Counted from the stretch's first letter, positions 1 to 10,211 are shown. The stretch: DNA of 42,658 bases from Desulforhopalus sp. (GCA_024710585.1 JANJUM010000120.1:1-42658), one strand, 5' to 3'. Notes: generated by a model not told the origin, from the letters alone. Translations and numbers: made by a program.

Positions 1-468
1 GGTGACGTTGACCACGGTGACCATCGAAAAAACCTCGTCGGTCAATCCCCAACTGGTGATGATCCAGTTGAGACTGCCGGCGATAGAGGCAAGAAGAAGA
101 TTGGCCAAAGGCCCGAAGAGGCGGCTGGCGATCAGGCACAGCCGTGGCCGGCGGGGAAAGCGCCCGGGGTCGATGGCCATCTCCTTTGCCCAGCCGAACC
201 CGGCCACCAGAAAGCTGAGGCTGCCGAGCAGGCTGAGGTGGAGGAAGACATTGAAGTGAAAACGATCGCGGGCCCCGGGGCGCGTATCCCCGAGCAGGGC
301 GGCGCCCAGGGCCTGGCCTTCGGCGCTGACCATGACGGCGAGCAGCGCGGCGACAACGAAGATCGTCGCCTTCTCGGCGCTGAAGCTCGCATAGTCGAGC
401 AGATAGGGATAATAAACGTCCAGAAGATCCTCCTTCCTCCCCACCAGGCCAGAAGCGGAGACAGTCAC
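1..468 (-). CDS. Partial site-2-protease/M50-like integral membrane protein (3' end outside window)
   Basis: Minus-strand frame open from GTG at 468 to window edge (156 codons), SD-like GAGGAGAAGAG just upstream; translation VTVSASGLVGRKEDLLDVYYPYLLDYAS...NVFLHLSLLGSLSFLVAGFGWAKEMAIDPGRFPRRPRLCLIASRLFGPLANLLLASIAG resembles the M50 membrane core. Not in the supplied ORF track. Confidence 0.6.
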   Translation of the reverse strand, partial: MTVSASGLVGRKEDLLDVYYPYLLDYASFSAEKATIFVVAALLAVMVSAEGQALGAALLGDTRPGARDRFHFNVFLHLSLLGSLSFLVAGFGWAKEMAIDPGRFPRRPRLCLIASRLFGPLANLLLASIAGSLNWIITSWGLTDEVFSMVTVVNVT

Positions 469-523
469 CTCTTCTCCTCAAACTGCGCTGGCTTCGTTCC
501 CCGCAGAGCGCATAAACGAGCAC

Positions 524-551
524 GGCGCCCCGACACAGGCGTCGGGGCGCC
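524..551. repeat. Perfect 11-bp inverted repeat (stem-loop) between acs and the M50-like gene
   Basis: GGCGCCCCGAC-acaggc-GTCGGGGCGCC; no convincing U-tract on the minus strand. Confidence 0.6.
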
Positions 552-603
552 AATTTTCCAAGGGCAGTGGCGGCTATGACCGCCGCTGCCCACTTCACCG
601 TTC

Positions 604-2634
604 TTATCCGACCATGGTCTTGATCTGCTCGACCACCTCGGGATTGGCAAGGGTCATGACGTTGCCGACATCACCCTTGTTGGAGATGGCCCCGAGCACG
701 CGACGCATGATTTTGCCCGAGCGGGTCTTGGGCATGTCGGGCACTATCCATACGTTGCGGCACTTGGCGATCTTGCCGATCTGGAAGGTAATGGCATCGG
801 CGATCTTCTGCTGCAGTTCGGGCGAGGCCTTGATGCCGGGCTTGAGGGAGACATAGAGCTCCGGCTCCTTACCCTTGACCTCATGGTTGACCGGAACCAC
901 CGCCGCCTCGGCCACCTCGGGCACGGTCAGCGCGGCGGACTCGATCTCCTTGGTGCCGAGGCGATGCCCGGAGACGTTGATGACGTCGTCGATCCTGCCG
1001 AGGATGCGTACATAGCCGTCGGCGGCGACCACCGCCGCGTCGCCGGTGAGATACGGCCAGTCGCGCCAGTCCTTACTCTTCGGGTTCTTGTTGTACATGC
1101 CGAAGTAGGTGTCGACAAAGCGCTGGCGATTGCCCCAGATGGTCTGGAAGCAGCCCGGCCACGGGTTCTGGATGCAGATATTGCCGGCCTTGCCGGAGCC
1201 CGCCGGCACGATATTGCCGTCGTTATCGAAGACGATGGGATGGATTCCCGGCACCCCCGGCCCGGCGCTGCCAGGCTTCATCGGCTGGATGCCCGGTACG
1301 GTCGAGCAGAGGAAGCCGCCGGTCTCGGTCTGCCAGTAGGTGTCGACGATGACCGCCTTGCCCTTGCCAACCTCCCTTTCGTACCACTTCCACACCTCGG
1401 GCTCGATGGGCTCGCCGACGGTGGTCATGTGCTTGAAGCTGAAGTTGTACTTGGCCGGCTCGTCGGGTCCTACCTTGCGCAGGGCGCGGATAGCAGTCGG
1501 CGCGGTATGGAAGATGTTGACGTTGAGGTCCTGGGCGATGCGCCAGCACCTGCCGGCATCGGGATAGGTGGGCACGCCCTCGTAAATGACCGTTGAGGCG
1601 CAGAGCGCCAGCGGCCCGTAGACGATGAAGGAGTGACCGGTGATCCAGCCGATGTCAGCCATGCACCAGTAGACGTCCTCGGGGTGGATATCCTGGATAT
1701 ACTTGGACATCGCCGTCACATAGGCCAGGTAGCCGCCAGTGCCGTGCTGGGCGCCCTTGGGTTTGCCGGTGGTGCCGCTGGTGTACATGAGGAAGAGCGG
1801 GTCTTCGGCAAGCATCTTCTCCGGAGTGACCCTGACCCCATAATACTTTTTCAACTCGTCGTTGACGACGATGTCACGCCCCGCCACCAGTGGCGCCGCA
1901 GAGGACATCTTGCCGGGGTAGCGCTGCCAGACGAGGAGCTTGTCAATGGTCTGGCCTTCCTTGGCCGCCAGTTCACAGGCCTCGTCGTCCACTGCCTTGT
2001 GGTTGAGCAGCTTGCCGGAGCGGTAGTAGGCGTCCATGGTAATGAGTACGCGGCTGTTGGAGTCGACGACACGATCGGCGCAGGCGCTGGCCGAGAAACC
2101 GCCGAAAACCACCGAGTGGATGACGCCGAGGCGGGCGCAGGCGAGCATGGAGATGGGCAACTCGGCAGACATCGGCATATGGATGGTGACCCGGTCGCCA
2201 CGCTTGAGACCGGCGGTGTCGCGGAGCAGAGCGGCGAACTCGTTGACCCGCACGAAGAGCTCCTGATAGGTGATATGCTCGGTACGCTCCTCCTCCAGTT
2301 CGGGAACGAAGTGAATGGCGGTTTTATTGCGGTTTTTTTCGAGATGACGGTCGATGCAGTTGAAGCTGGCGTTGAGCTGGCCGCCGCGGAACCACTTCCA
2401 GCACGGCGCGTCGCTGGTATCGAGCACCTCGTCCCAGTATTTGTACCAGGTGAGCAGCTCAGCGAATTCTGTGTAATAGTTTGGGAAATTTTCGAGGGTG
2501 AACCGCTCGAAAATCGCCGGGTCGGTAAGGTTTGCCTGCCCGATGAACTTCGATGAAGGGTAATAGTACTGCTCTTCCTGCCAGTGAACGGCAATCTCGG
2601 CTTCCGAAGTCTCGACGATGTTTTTCTCACTCAT
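604..2634 (-). CDS. acs: Acetyl-CoA synthetase (AMP-forming)
   Basis: 676 aa; YTSGTTGKPKG AMP-binding signature, GVPTYPDAGRCW, YWQTETGG, C-terminal PKTRSGKIMRR. Confidence 0.96.
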   Translation of the reverse strand: MSEKNIVETSEAEIAVHWQEEQYYYPSSKFIGQANLTDPAIFERFTLENFPNYYTEFAELLTWYKYWDEVLDTSDAPCWKWFRGGQLNASFNCIDRHLEKNRNKTAIHFVPELEEERTEHITYQELFVRVNEFAALLRDTAGLKRGDRVTIHMPMSAELPISMLACARLGVIHSVVFGGFSASACADRVVDSNSRVLITMDAYYRSGKLLNHKAVDDEACELAAKEGQTIDKLLVWQRYPGKMSSAAPLVAGRDIVVNDELKKYYGVRVTPEKMLAEDPLFLMYTSGTTGKPKGAQHGTGGYLAYVTAMSKYIQDIHPEDVYWCMADIGWITGHSFIVYGPLALCASTVIYEGVPTYPDAGRCWRIAQDLNVNIFHTAPTAIRALRKVGPDEPAKYNFSFKHMTTVGEPIEPEVWKWYEREVGKGKAVIVDTYWQTETGGFLCSTVPGIQPMKPGSAGPGVPGIHPIVFDNDGNIVPAGSGKAGNICIQNPWPGCFQTIWGNRQRFVDTYFGMYNKNPKSKDWRDWPYLTGDAAVVAADGYVRILGRIDDVINVSGHRLGTKEIESAALTVPEVAEAAVVPVNHEVKGKEPELYVSLKPGIKASPELQQKIADAITFQIGKIAKCRNVWIVPDMPKTRSGKIMRRVLGAISNKGDVGNVMTLANPEVVEQIKTMVG

Positions 2635-2717
2635 ACCGTAGCACTCCTTTAAGGTCTGTATTTTTCAGTGAACTGTCTCTGGGGCAAGCCCCCCCCTGGT
2701 CCCGGTGCGGAGGATGG

Positions 2718-2750
2718 CCGGCTGCGGCCAGAAAAAGCATCCGCAGCCGG
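2718..2750. repeat. 10-bp inverted repeat in the MFS-acs intergenic region
   Basis: CCGGCTGCGG-ccagaaaaagcat-CCGCAGCCGG. Confidence 0.6.
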
Positions 2751-2799
2751 TGAGTCGCCCCCGGGCGGGTCGACTCGTCATGACAACAGGCCCCCTTTA

Positions 2800-4110
2800 T
2801 CAGGCAGTTGCCTGGCTACCGTGAACTTCGTCGACATGAATCGGGCGGCTGATTATCTTGGCGAGAATGACGCCGGCAATCAGCAGGGCCCCGGAGATAT
2901 AGAAGGCGTAATTGAGGCTGCCGGTGATGTCCTCGATAGTGCCCCCCAGCCGGGCCATGAAAAAGCCCAGCCCCCAGCCGAAAAACACCAGGCCGTAGTT
3001 CATGCCGAGGTTCTTCGGACCATAGAAATCGGCGGCGAAGGAAGGCATCAGCGAAAGACCGCCGCCGTATTGCCAGTAGGCCACGCCGACGGCGAGGAAC
3101 AGCAGCAGGATGCTGCCGCTGCCCATGACGTAAGGAAGGGTGAAGAGGCATAGCGCCGACACCGCGCAGTTGAGGCAGTAGGCGTTGAGACGACCGATCT
3201 TATCGGAATAGAAGCCGGTGCCAACCCGGCCCGCGGCATTGACGAAGCCGCCGTAGGAGACCAGCAGCCAGGCATTGGCGGCAAAGAAGGGCACGTCCTT
3301 GGCGGCCTTGAGCATCATGGTGTTGGCATTGGCGATGATCAGCAGGCCGGACTGGGTGGTAAGAATGAACATCACCACCAGGGCGTAAAACTGCCAGGTC
3401 TTGATCATTTCCGAAGGTTCCCAGTTAGTGATCGTCGAATTGGCAGTGGCGACGTTGGCGCCGGCCAGCATCGGCGGTTTGTAGCCCACCGGTGGGGTCT
3501 TCAACAGCTGTCCGGCGATGATCACCACCAGGGCGAAGAGAGTTCCCAAACCATAGAAGCTGCCGGAGATACCGAACTTGTCGATAAAGTACTGACCGAG
3601 GAAACCAATATAGAGGGCGGCCCCACCATAACCACCGACAACGATGCCGGCGATGAGACCACGCTTGTGGGGGCCAAACCACTTCAGCGCCGCCGGAGTC
3701 GGGGCGGCATAGCCAATGCCCATGCCGATGCCGCCGAGAACGCCGAAGCCGATGATGATGCCCAGGTAGCTTTTCATGTACCCGGCGAGAAGACAGCCAG
3801 CGGCCAGCGTCAGGCCGCCGAGGGTGGCGCCGAAGCGGGGGCTGATCTTATCCTGGATACGCCCGCCGGGGATCATCAGAAATGCGAAAATGATAACGCA
3901 AAGCGAGAAGGGAGTCGCCGCCTGCGCGTTATTGAGATAGATCCAGCCGGCATTGATGCCGGTCATCGCCTGACCGGCCTTGTCGACGTTGACCAAGGCG
4001 GTTTTCCAGATACTCCAGGCATAGAGGATACCGAGACAAAGGTTGATCGCCGTGCCAGCAAAAACCGTTACCCAGGCCTGGCCCGGTACGGTCTGATTCG
4101 CCTGTGACAT
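2800..4110 (-). CDS. OFA (oxalate/formate antiporter)-family MFS transporter
   Basis: 436 aa polytopic protein; N-terminus AWVTVFAGTAINLCLGILYAWSIWK typical of OFA MFS proteins; lies upstream of acs on the same strand. Confidence 0.85.
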   Translation of the reverse strand: MSQANQTVPGQAWVTVFAGTAINLCLGILYAWSIWKTALVNVDKAGQAMTGINAGWIYLNNAQAATPFSLCVIIFAFLMIPGGRIQDKISPRFGATLGGLTLAAGCLLAGYMKSYLGIIIGFGVLGGIGMGIGYAAPTPAALKWFGPHKRGLIAGIVVGGYGGAALYIGFLGQYFIDKFGISGSFYGLGTLFALVVIIAGQLLKTPPVGYKPPMLAGANVATANSTITNWEPSEMIKTWQFYALVVMFILTTQSGLLIIANANTMMLKAAKDVPFFAANAWLLVSYGGFVNAAGRVGTGFYSDKIGRLNAYCLNCAVSALCLFTLPYVMGSGSILLLFLAVGVAYWQYGGGLSLMPSFAADFYGPKNLGMNYGLVFFGWGLGFFMARLGGTIEDITGSLNYAFYISGALLIAGVILAKIISRPIHVDEVHGSQATA

Positions 4111-4751
4111 CTGCTTCTCCTTATAGAAAAGTGAAAATGACTTTGAAGTCTACCCACCCTTCACGCCCCCATCGCTTTGTGCCGTGTTCCTCAGAGGACA
4201 TAATCCTGCTGAATTTTCCGGCTCGTAGCGCGCGGTTATGGAATAATCTTCACCGCCCCCAGGCACCACCTCCTTTTTATGTTATTTGCACAGTAAATTT
4301 TACGATCTTTCACTATTGACTCCCATCAATATAAGCTTGCTACATGGTGTTCACGGGTCGCCCCTGCACATTCATCAGTTTCGTTTATCTCAATCCACAG
4401 TATTTCTCAACATAATTTTTACAGGCCCTTAACATTCGCCATTCATTTCTATGTTGCCCCTAATAATCACACTATTTCATACTTTTACAAAGCTTGGTCA
4501 CCGGGCCGATCGTCCACTCGCCCCCCCTCCTGCACCATCATGGAGACCGCACAGAGAAGAAAATGTGTCGATCGGCAGAGTTCATGACAAAATATTACAT
4601 GCAATAACACAAGAAAAGACGATCCTTCTTTCTGTTATGCTCAGCACAAGAGAACAATATCTTCGAACTGTCGAACAGCAGGATAACACCTCTTCGTTAA
4701 TACATTTGCCTGACACTTAAATAATGCACTTTATCTTGCTGTACTTTACTC

Positions 4752-4780
4752 TTCGACACACGCCACCCGACAAATATACA
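4752..4780 (+). promoter_or_regulatory. Candidate sigma70 promoter for the HD-GYP leader
   Basis: TTCGAC - 17 nt - TATACA. Confidence 0.45.
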
Positions 4781-4801
4781 ATTTCAATGAAGGACTGAAA
4801 C

Positions 4802-4846
4802 ATGAAGCTCTGCTACCTTGAAAGGGCCGCCGTTCCATGGCGGTAA
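4802..4846 (+). other. Candidate 14-aa leader peptide (MKLCYLERAAVPWR) at the start of a structured leader
   Basis: ATG at 4802 preceded by AAGGActgaaac; stop TAA at about 4844-4846; overlaps the first hairpin of the leader. Confidence 0.3.
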
Positions 4847-5037
4847 GACAGGGTGCACCCGCGGCACCTGTTAAACGAGAGGGATTATCAACAGTAGCCG
4901 GAGGGTGCCGCCTGTCCCCTGGCACCCGCAAGAGGAGAGGGTGAAGCACGGCCTGAGGGGCGATGCCGCCTGACTGGCAACACCTGCACCTTGAGAGGAT
5001 CGCTCCTCAACCGACCCACGGTGGCACTGTCACCGTG
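4826..5037 (+). ncRNA. Array of stem-loops in the leader of the HD-GYP gene (possible structured 5' UTR or sRNA)
   Basis: CCGCCgttccatGGCGG (4827-4843), GGTGCacccgcgGCACC (4852-4868), GGGTGCCgcctgtcccctGGCACCC (4903-4927), TGCCgcctgactGGCA (4964-4979), TTGAgaGGAtcgcTCCTCAA (4991-5010), CACGGTGgcactgtCACCGTG (5017-5037), separated by GA-rich linkers. Confidence 0.35.
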
Positions 5038-5281
5038 AACATCACCGGGCTCACCAGGAGAGTTCAAAGGCAAAAATGCGCGCGCTTCTGCAGCCCGCAA
5101 CCTTCACTGCGGCCCACGCAGACCTTGAAAAAGCACCGCCGACGAGGTAGCGTGAAGGAGCCAGTGCCCCTTCATCGCCCGCCCGCAGACGTGCCGGCAA
5201 GCCGCCTTCCGCAGCCAGCCCACCCTTCCGCACGCGGCTGTAAAGAAGACACCCTCCCCCGCCAACGCTAGAGAGACCGGC

Positions 5282-6490
5282 ATGAACTTCCCCATGGAAC
5301 CGCTACCGACCGAGAAGCCGCCGACAGAAGATCGGCATCGCGCCTTCTTCCGCATCTTCACCCAGATCAGCAAGGCCATCCACTCCGGCGAGAGCAGTGA
5401 CGATATCCTGCGCCACATCGCCGCCCATGTCCAGGAACTGCTCGACGCCAAAGGCTGCATCTACTGGATAGTCGACCGCGACCGCGGCGCCATCGTCGGC
5501 AAGCACTCCCAGGGCTTTTCCTACCGCAGCCTCGAAGAGATGGACTATGCCACCCTTGCCGAACTCTTCCCGCGCAGCGAGGAGCGGCTGGCATGCGTCG
5601 AGGATGCCCGCAACGACCCGCGCATCCCCGACCGCGAGCGGCTCGGCAAACGGCGGGTCGGCTCCATCAGTGCACTCTTTTTCGGTATCACCGCCTCTCT
5701 CGAAGGCATTCTCGCCGTCTATTTCTACGATCAGCGCCAGTTGTCGGCGGAGCAGGTCGAGCTGGTCACCGCCCTGGGAGAACAGGGGGCCATCGCCCTG
5801 CAGAAAGCGATGAGCTTCGACGAGAAGATGATCGCCAACATGCGGCAGATGGTGGAAGGCCTGGCCATGGCCCTCGAGGCCAAGGACGAACAGACCCACG
5901 GCCACTCGGTGCGAGTTGCCGCTCTGGCGCGCATGGTGGCCGTAGAAATGGGGTTGAGCGACGGAGAGGCGGAGACCATCCACCATGGGGGCATGCTGCA
6001 CGATATCGGCAAGATCGGCATGGAAGATGCCATCCTGCAGCGCCTTGGCATCCTCAACAAGAAGGAACTCGACATAGTGCGCCGTCACCCGGAGATCGGT
6101 GCGCGCATCACCAAGCCCCTCAACGTGCTCAGCAACCTCGAACCGCTCATCCTCCATCACCACGAGCGCTTCGACGGCAGCGGCTACCCCAAGGGTCTGC
6201 GCGGCCGCGACATCCCCCTCGGGGCGCGCATCCTTGCCGTCTGCGATGCCTTTGAGACCATGCTCGCCGGGCGCCGCCACCTGGCGGCAATGTCCCTTAA
6301 CGACGCCGCCGCCAACCTCTCCAAGGAAAGCGGCCGCCATTTCGACCCCAAGGTGGTGCGGGCGCTGTTTTCCGGGCTGATGAAAAGCCCAGAGGTCCTC
6401 GGCCTGAGCGAGGAAGGTCGGCGGATCATCGCCAGGCACCGCGAGGAGGTGCGCTTCGTCGCCAACTTCGGCGAAGGCGCGTTTTTCTGA
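5282..6490 (+). CDS. GAF + HD-GYP domain protein (putative c-di-GMP phosphodiesterase)
   Basis: 402 aa; GAF-like N-terminal half; LHDIGKIGM and HHHERFDGSGYPKGL HD-GYP motifs. Confidence 0.9.
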   Translation: MNFPMEPLPTEKPPTEDRHRAFFRIFTQISKAIHSGESSDDILRHIAAHVQELLDAKGCIYWIVDRDRGAIVGKHSQGFSYRSLEEMDYATLAELFPRSEERLACVEDARNDPRIPDRERLGKRRVGSISALFFGITASLEGILAVYFYDQRQLSAEQVELVTALGEQGAIALQKAMSFDEKMIANMRQMVEGLAMALEAKDEQTHGHSVRVAALARMVAVEMGLSDGEAETIHHGGMLHDIGKIGMEDAILQRLGILNKKELDIVRRHPEIGARITKPLNVLSNLEPLILHHHERFDGSGYPKGLRGRDIPLGARILAVCDAFETMLAGRRHLAAMSLNDAAANLSKESGRHFDPKVVRALFSGLMKSPEVLGLSEEGRRIIARHREEVRFVANFGEGAFF

Positions 6491-6500
6491 TAAAGACCGC

Positions 6501-8486
6501 TCAGCCGAGCTTCAACTCGGCGTCGATGGCGTCGATTTTTTCCTGGGCAGTCTCCCACTTGGCGTACCAGCGCTCCAGCCTGCGCCGGCAGTCCTCGTAC
6601 TCGCGACTGGTCTCGTTCCAGGCCTTCTCGTCCTTGTAGAGCTCGGGATCGGCCATGATCGCCTCAAGCTCCTCCTTGCGCCGCTCGGTCTCGTCGATCT
6701 TCTCCTCCGCCTCGGCCAGCTGTTTGAGCCAGGGCCCGGCACGGCGGCTGCGCTCCTGGCGGAGTTGCGCCTCGAGGCGCTTGCGCTCGCGGCGATTATC
6801 GGGGGAATCGCCCGCCGGCGCTGCGCTGGCTGGGGCCTGTTCACGGCGCCCCTCGGCACGCCGCGCCTCCTCTTCGCGCAGTGCTTCCTGCTTGGCGAGA
6901 TACTCGGCGACATTGCCCTCGTAGAGAGTGACCCGCCCGTCCCTGACCTCGAGCACCTTGTTGACGAAGCTGTCGAGGAAGTAGCGGTTATGGGAGACGA
7001 CGACGATGGTGCCGTCATACTGGGCCATGGCCTCCTGCAACACCTCCTGCGAGCTCATGTCGAGGTGGTTGGTGGGCTCGTCGAGGAGCATGCAGTTGGC
7101 GGGGGTGGCGATCATCTTCGCCAGGGCGAGGCGGCTCTTCTCGCCGCCGGAAAGCACCGCCACCTTCTTGAGCACATCGTCGCCGCGGAAGAGGAAAGCG
7201 CCGAGCAGGGAGCGGGTGCGGGTGACGGTCATCTCCTCGCCCACGGTATTCATGGTCTCAAGCACGGTGAGCTGCGGCGAAAGCTCCTGGGCCTGGTGCT
7301 GACCGAAGTAGGAAAGCTTGACGTTGCTGCCGAGGCGGATGGTCCCCGCGTCCGGGGCCAGCTGGCCGGCAAGGATCTTGACCAGCGTCGACTTGCCGGC
7401 GCCGTTGACGCCGACCACCGCCACCTTATCGCCGCGGCCGAGAAGCAACTCGACCTCGCGGAACACCGCCTTGCCGTCGAAGGACTTCTCGAGGCCGTCG
7501 ACGCGCAGCACGTCGCGACCGGAATCGGGGGCCGGCGGGAAGGTGAAGCGGATCTGCCGCTCGTCGTCGTCGAGCTCGATGAGCTCCATCTTCTCCAACT
7601 GCTTGACCCGACTCTGCACCTGGCGCGCCTTGGTCGACTTGGCGCGAAAGCGCTCGACGAAGCGCATCGTCTGGCGGATGCGCGCCTGCTGGTTGTCGTA
7701 GGCGCCCTTCTCCACCGCCCGCCGCGCCGCCTTCTCGGTGACGTAGTAGCTGTAGTTGCCCTTGTAAATGTCGACGCGGCCGAAGCTTAGCTCCCAGGTA
7801 AGGTCGGTGCTCTTGTCGAGGAAGGTGCGGTCGTGGGAGATGATCACCATGGCGCCGCGATAGTCGCGCAGAAACTGCTCGACCCAGGTCAGCGAGTCGA
7901 GATCGAGGTGGTTGGTGGGCTCGTCGAGGAGCAGCAGCGAGGGGGCCTCAAGCAGCATCTTGGCGAGTTTGAGGCGCATCTGCCAGCCGCCGGAGAACAC
8001 CGACACCGGCTTGCCGAGGTCCTCGCGGCGAAAGCCGAGACCGAGCAGCACCTTCTCGATTTTGGCGCCGATGGTGTAGATGTCGCTGCCGTCGAGGAGA
8101 TGCTGCAGCTCCCCCTGGCGCTGCAGCAGCGCCGCCAGCTCACCAGACTCCGGTGGCAGATGGTGGATGCGCTCATGCAGCTCGGCCAGCTCACGCTGCC
8201 TCTCCAGCAGGGGGGCGAAGGCGGTCTGCGCCTCCTCGTAGAGGGACCGCGAGGAGAAGAGCTCGCTTGACTCCTGGGGCAGATAGCCGACGGTGACGTT
8301 CTTGGCGCAGGTCACCACCCCGTCGTCGGCGGCGCTGACCCCGGCCATGATCTTCAGCAAGGTGGTCTTGCCCGCCCCGTTGACACCCACCAGGCCAATG
8401 CGGTTGCCCTCGTAGACCTGAACGGAGATGTCCTTGAAGAGATGCTTCTCGCCGTAGCGAATATCGAGATGATTAACCGACAACAT
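6501..8486 (-). CDS. ABC-F family ATPase (Uup/EttA-like, C-terminal coiled coil)
   Basis: Two ATPase cassettes (GVNGAGKTTLLK, GVNGAGKSTLVK; VFSGGWQMRLKLAK, VLSGGEKSRLALAK; LLLDEPTNHLD twice). Start trimmed from 8744 to ATG 8486 (MLSVNHLDIRYGEKHLF), since the upstream part overlaps the radical SAM gene. Confidence 0.92.
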   Translation of the reverse strand: MLSVNHLDIRYGEKHLFKDISVQVYEGNRIGLVGVNGAGKTTLLKIMAGVSAADDGVVTCAKNVTVGYLPQESSELFSSRSLYEEAQTAFAPLLERQRELAELHERIHHLPPESGELAALLQRQGELQHLLDGSDIYTIGAKIEKVLLGLGFRREDLGKPVSVFSGGWQMRLKLAKMLLEAPSLLLLDEPTNHLDLDSLTWVEQFLRDYRGAMVIISHDRTFLDKSTDLTWELSFGRVDIYKGNYSYYVTEKAARRAVEKGAYDNQQARIRQTMRFVERFRAKSTKARQVQSRVKQLEKMELIELDDDERQIRFTFPPAPDSGRDVLRVDGLEKSFDGKAVFREVELLLGRGDKVAVVGVNGAGKSTLVKILAGQLAPDAGTIRLGSNVKLSYFGQHQAQELSPQLTVLETMNTVGEEMTVTRTRSLLGAFLFRGDDVLKKVAVLSGGEKSRLALAKMIATPANCMLLDEPTNHLDMSSQEVLQEAMAQYDGTIVVVSHNRYFLDSFVNKVLEVRDGRVTLYEGNVAEYLAKQEALREEEARRAEGRREQAPASAAPAGDSPDNRRERKRLEAQLRQERSRRAGPWLKQLAEAEEKIDETERRKEELEAIMADPELYKDEKAWNETSREYEDCRRRLERWYAKWETAQEKIDAIDAELKLG

Positions 8487-9474
8487 AGTCCATGCTTCCT
8501 CGTGCCCGGTCTTTCTCGGGCAGGATGGTATAGCGTCCGGAGAAACCGAGTTCGCCGAGACGCCGAAAATTGATGCCGTCGACCCCGGCCACCCGGCCAT
8601 GGTCGCGGTGTGAGATATGTACGTAGAGATGCCTGTTCGGCGGCAGCCGTGCCAGCCGGCGGCGCAGCTCGACCAAGAGCAGCCGCCCGTGCACCAGCTC
8701 GCCAAAGGCGGGATGGAAGGGGCCGGCGATATAGCTGGCGGCAAGCGCCGGCCCCGGTTGCAGGCCGAGCCGCACCACCCTCACCCCGGCCGCGGCCAGC
8801 CGCCTGTGGGCGGTGGCGCACAAAACCACCGCCTCGGCAAGGGTCAACGGGCGATAGAGGCCGCGGCGGTGCCTCTCGGCCAGCCCCGAGCCCTCCAGCA
8901 CCAGCAGGGGGTAGAGGCGCGCCAGGGACGGGCGTAGGAGAGCCACTTCCTCGATGCCACGCAGAAAGGAGGCCCGCGTTTCCCCGGGCAGGCCGACGAG
9001 CAGCTGCACGCCGACCTCGAAGCCATGCTGCTGCAACAGGCGTATGGCGCGGCGCGACTGGTCGGCATCATGGCCACGGCCGCTGTCCTGCAGCACCCGG
9101 TCGTTCAGGGACTGCACCCCGAGTTCCACCGTCTCCACACCGTGGACGCGCAGCAGCTGGCAGATCTCATCGTCCAGGCAGTCGGGCCGGGTGGAGAGAC
9201 GAACGCCATGGACGCGGCCGTTATCGAGATAGGGCCGCACCACCGCCAGCAGCCGCCGCTGCTCGTCCTTGGCCAGGCAGGTGAAGGAGCCGCCATAGAA
9301 GGCCACCTGCACCCGCGCGCCGCTTCGCGTAAAACCCAGCCAGCGCTCGATCTCTGCGGCAAGCGCGTCATCCCCGTGATCGTCCCCGGGGCCGGCGATG
9401 CCCTCCTGGTTACAGAACAGGCAGTGATGCGGGCAGCCGCGATGGGGGATGAACAGGGGGATGACCAGCCTCAT
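8473..9474 (-). CDS. Elp3-like radical SAM protein
   Basis: 333 aa; IPHRGCPHHCLFCNQ (CX3CX2C), VELGVQSLNDRVL, GLPGETRASF. Confidence 0.88.
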   Translation of the reverse strand: MRLVIPLFIPHRGCPHHCLFCNQEGIAGPGDDHGDDALAAEIERWLGFTRSGARVQVAFYGGSFTCLAKDEQRRLLAVVRPYLDNGRVHGVRLSTRPDCLDDEICQLLRVHGVETVELGVQSLNDRVLQDSGRGHDADQSRRAIRLLQQHGFEVGVQLLVGLPGETRASFLRGIEEVALLRPSLARLYPLLVLEGSGLAERHRRGLYRPLTLAEAVVLCATAHRRLAAAGVRVVRLGLQPGPALAASYIAGPFHPAFGELVHGRLLLVELRRRLARLPPNRHLYVHISHRDHGRVAGVDGINFRRLGELGFSGRYTILPEKDRARGSMDYVVG

Positions 9475-10211
9475 GCGGCACGCTGGCCCCCGTCGTCGAT
9501 GGCCCCGAGGGCGGCAGCGGCTGCCCGCTGCTCGGCCTCTTTCTTCGAGCCGGCCTGGCCGGTGGCCAGCACCCGGTCCTGAAAACAGACGGCGGCGGTG
9601 AACTGCCGCTGGTGCGACGGGCCGTCCTCGGCCTCGATGCGGTAGGTGGGCGCCTGGCCATAGCGCTCCTGCAGCACCTCCTGGAGACGGCTCTTGGCAT
9701 CGCCGATCAGCAGTTCTTCTTTCTTTTCATCGATTCCGGGGGCAAAGAGCCGGCCAACGATCTCGGCCACCGCCCCGTAGCCGCCATCCTCGAAGACCGC
9801 GCCAAGCATGGCCTCGTAGGCGCAGGAGAGGATGGAAGACTTGCTGCGCCCCTGGGACGAATCTTCACCTCGGCCGAGGGCGAGGTAGCGGCCGAGGTCG
9901 ATGTCGCGGGCCATGCGGGCGAGGTGCTGCTCGTTAACCAGGGAGGCGCGCAGCTTGCTCAGTTCGCCCTCCTGCAACTGCGGGTAGCGCCGATAGAGAA
10001 GGTGGCCGATGACCAGATCGAGCACGGCGTCGCCGAGGTACTCGAGCCGCTCGTTGCTCCCCGCGCTGATGCCCTGCTCGAAGGCGTAGGAGGAGTGGAT
10101 GACCGCGTTCTGCAGCAGACGCAGGTCGGTGAAACGATAGCCGATAGCCACCTCCAGGCCCGCCAAGGCTTCCTTGTTGGCCCGCACCAGCGAGTCGATA
10201 TCCTGAACCAT
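9471..10211 (-). CDS. rnc: Ribonuclease III
   Basis: NERLEYLGDAVLDLVIGHLLYRRYP signature plus C-terminal dsRBD; start set to ATG 10211 (MVQDIDSLVRANKE). ATGA overlap with the radical SAM gene. Confidence 0.94.
   Translation of the reverse strand: MVQDIDSLVRANKEALAGLEVAIGYRFTDLRLLQNAVIHSSYAFEQGISAGSNERLEYLGDAVLDLVIGHLLYRRYPQLQEGELSKLRASLVNEQHLARMARDIDLGRYLALGRGEDSSQGRSKSSILSCAYEAMLGAVFEDGGYGAVAEIVGRLFAPGIDEKKEELLIGDAKSRLQEVLQERYGQAPTYRIEAEDGPSHQRQFTAAVCFQDRVLATGQAGSKKEAEQRAAAAALGAIDDGGQRAA

Noticed and set aside
524-551. Rho-independent terminator for acs
   Set aside because: Strong stem but no U-tract in the minus-strand transcript; listed as an inverted repeat only.
4451-4720. 89-aa plus-strand ORF in the AT-rich intergenic region
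   Set aside because: No clear SD, no recognisable motif, composition like non-coding DNA.
4826-5037. Possible CRISPR array or GEMM (c-di-GMP) riboswitch
   Set aside because: Hairpins are not identical repeats with uniform spacers, and the GEMM conserved core was not recognised; kept only as an uncharacterised structured leader.
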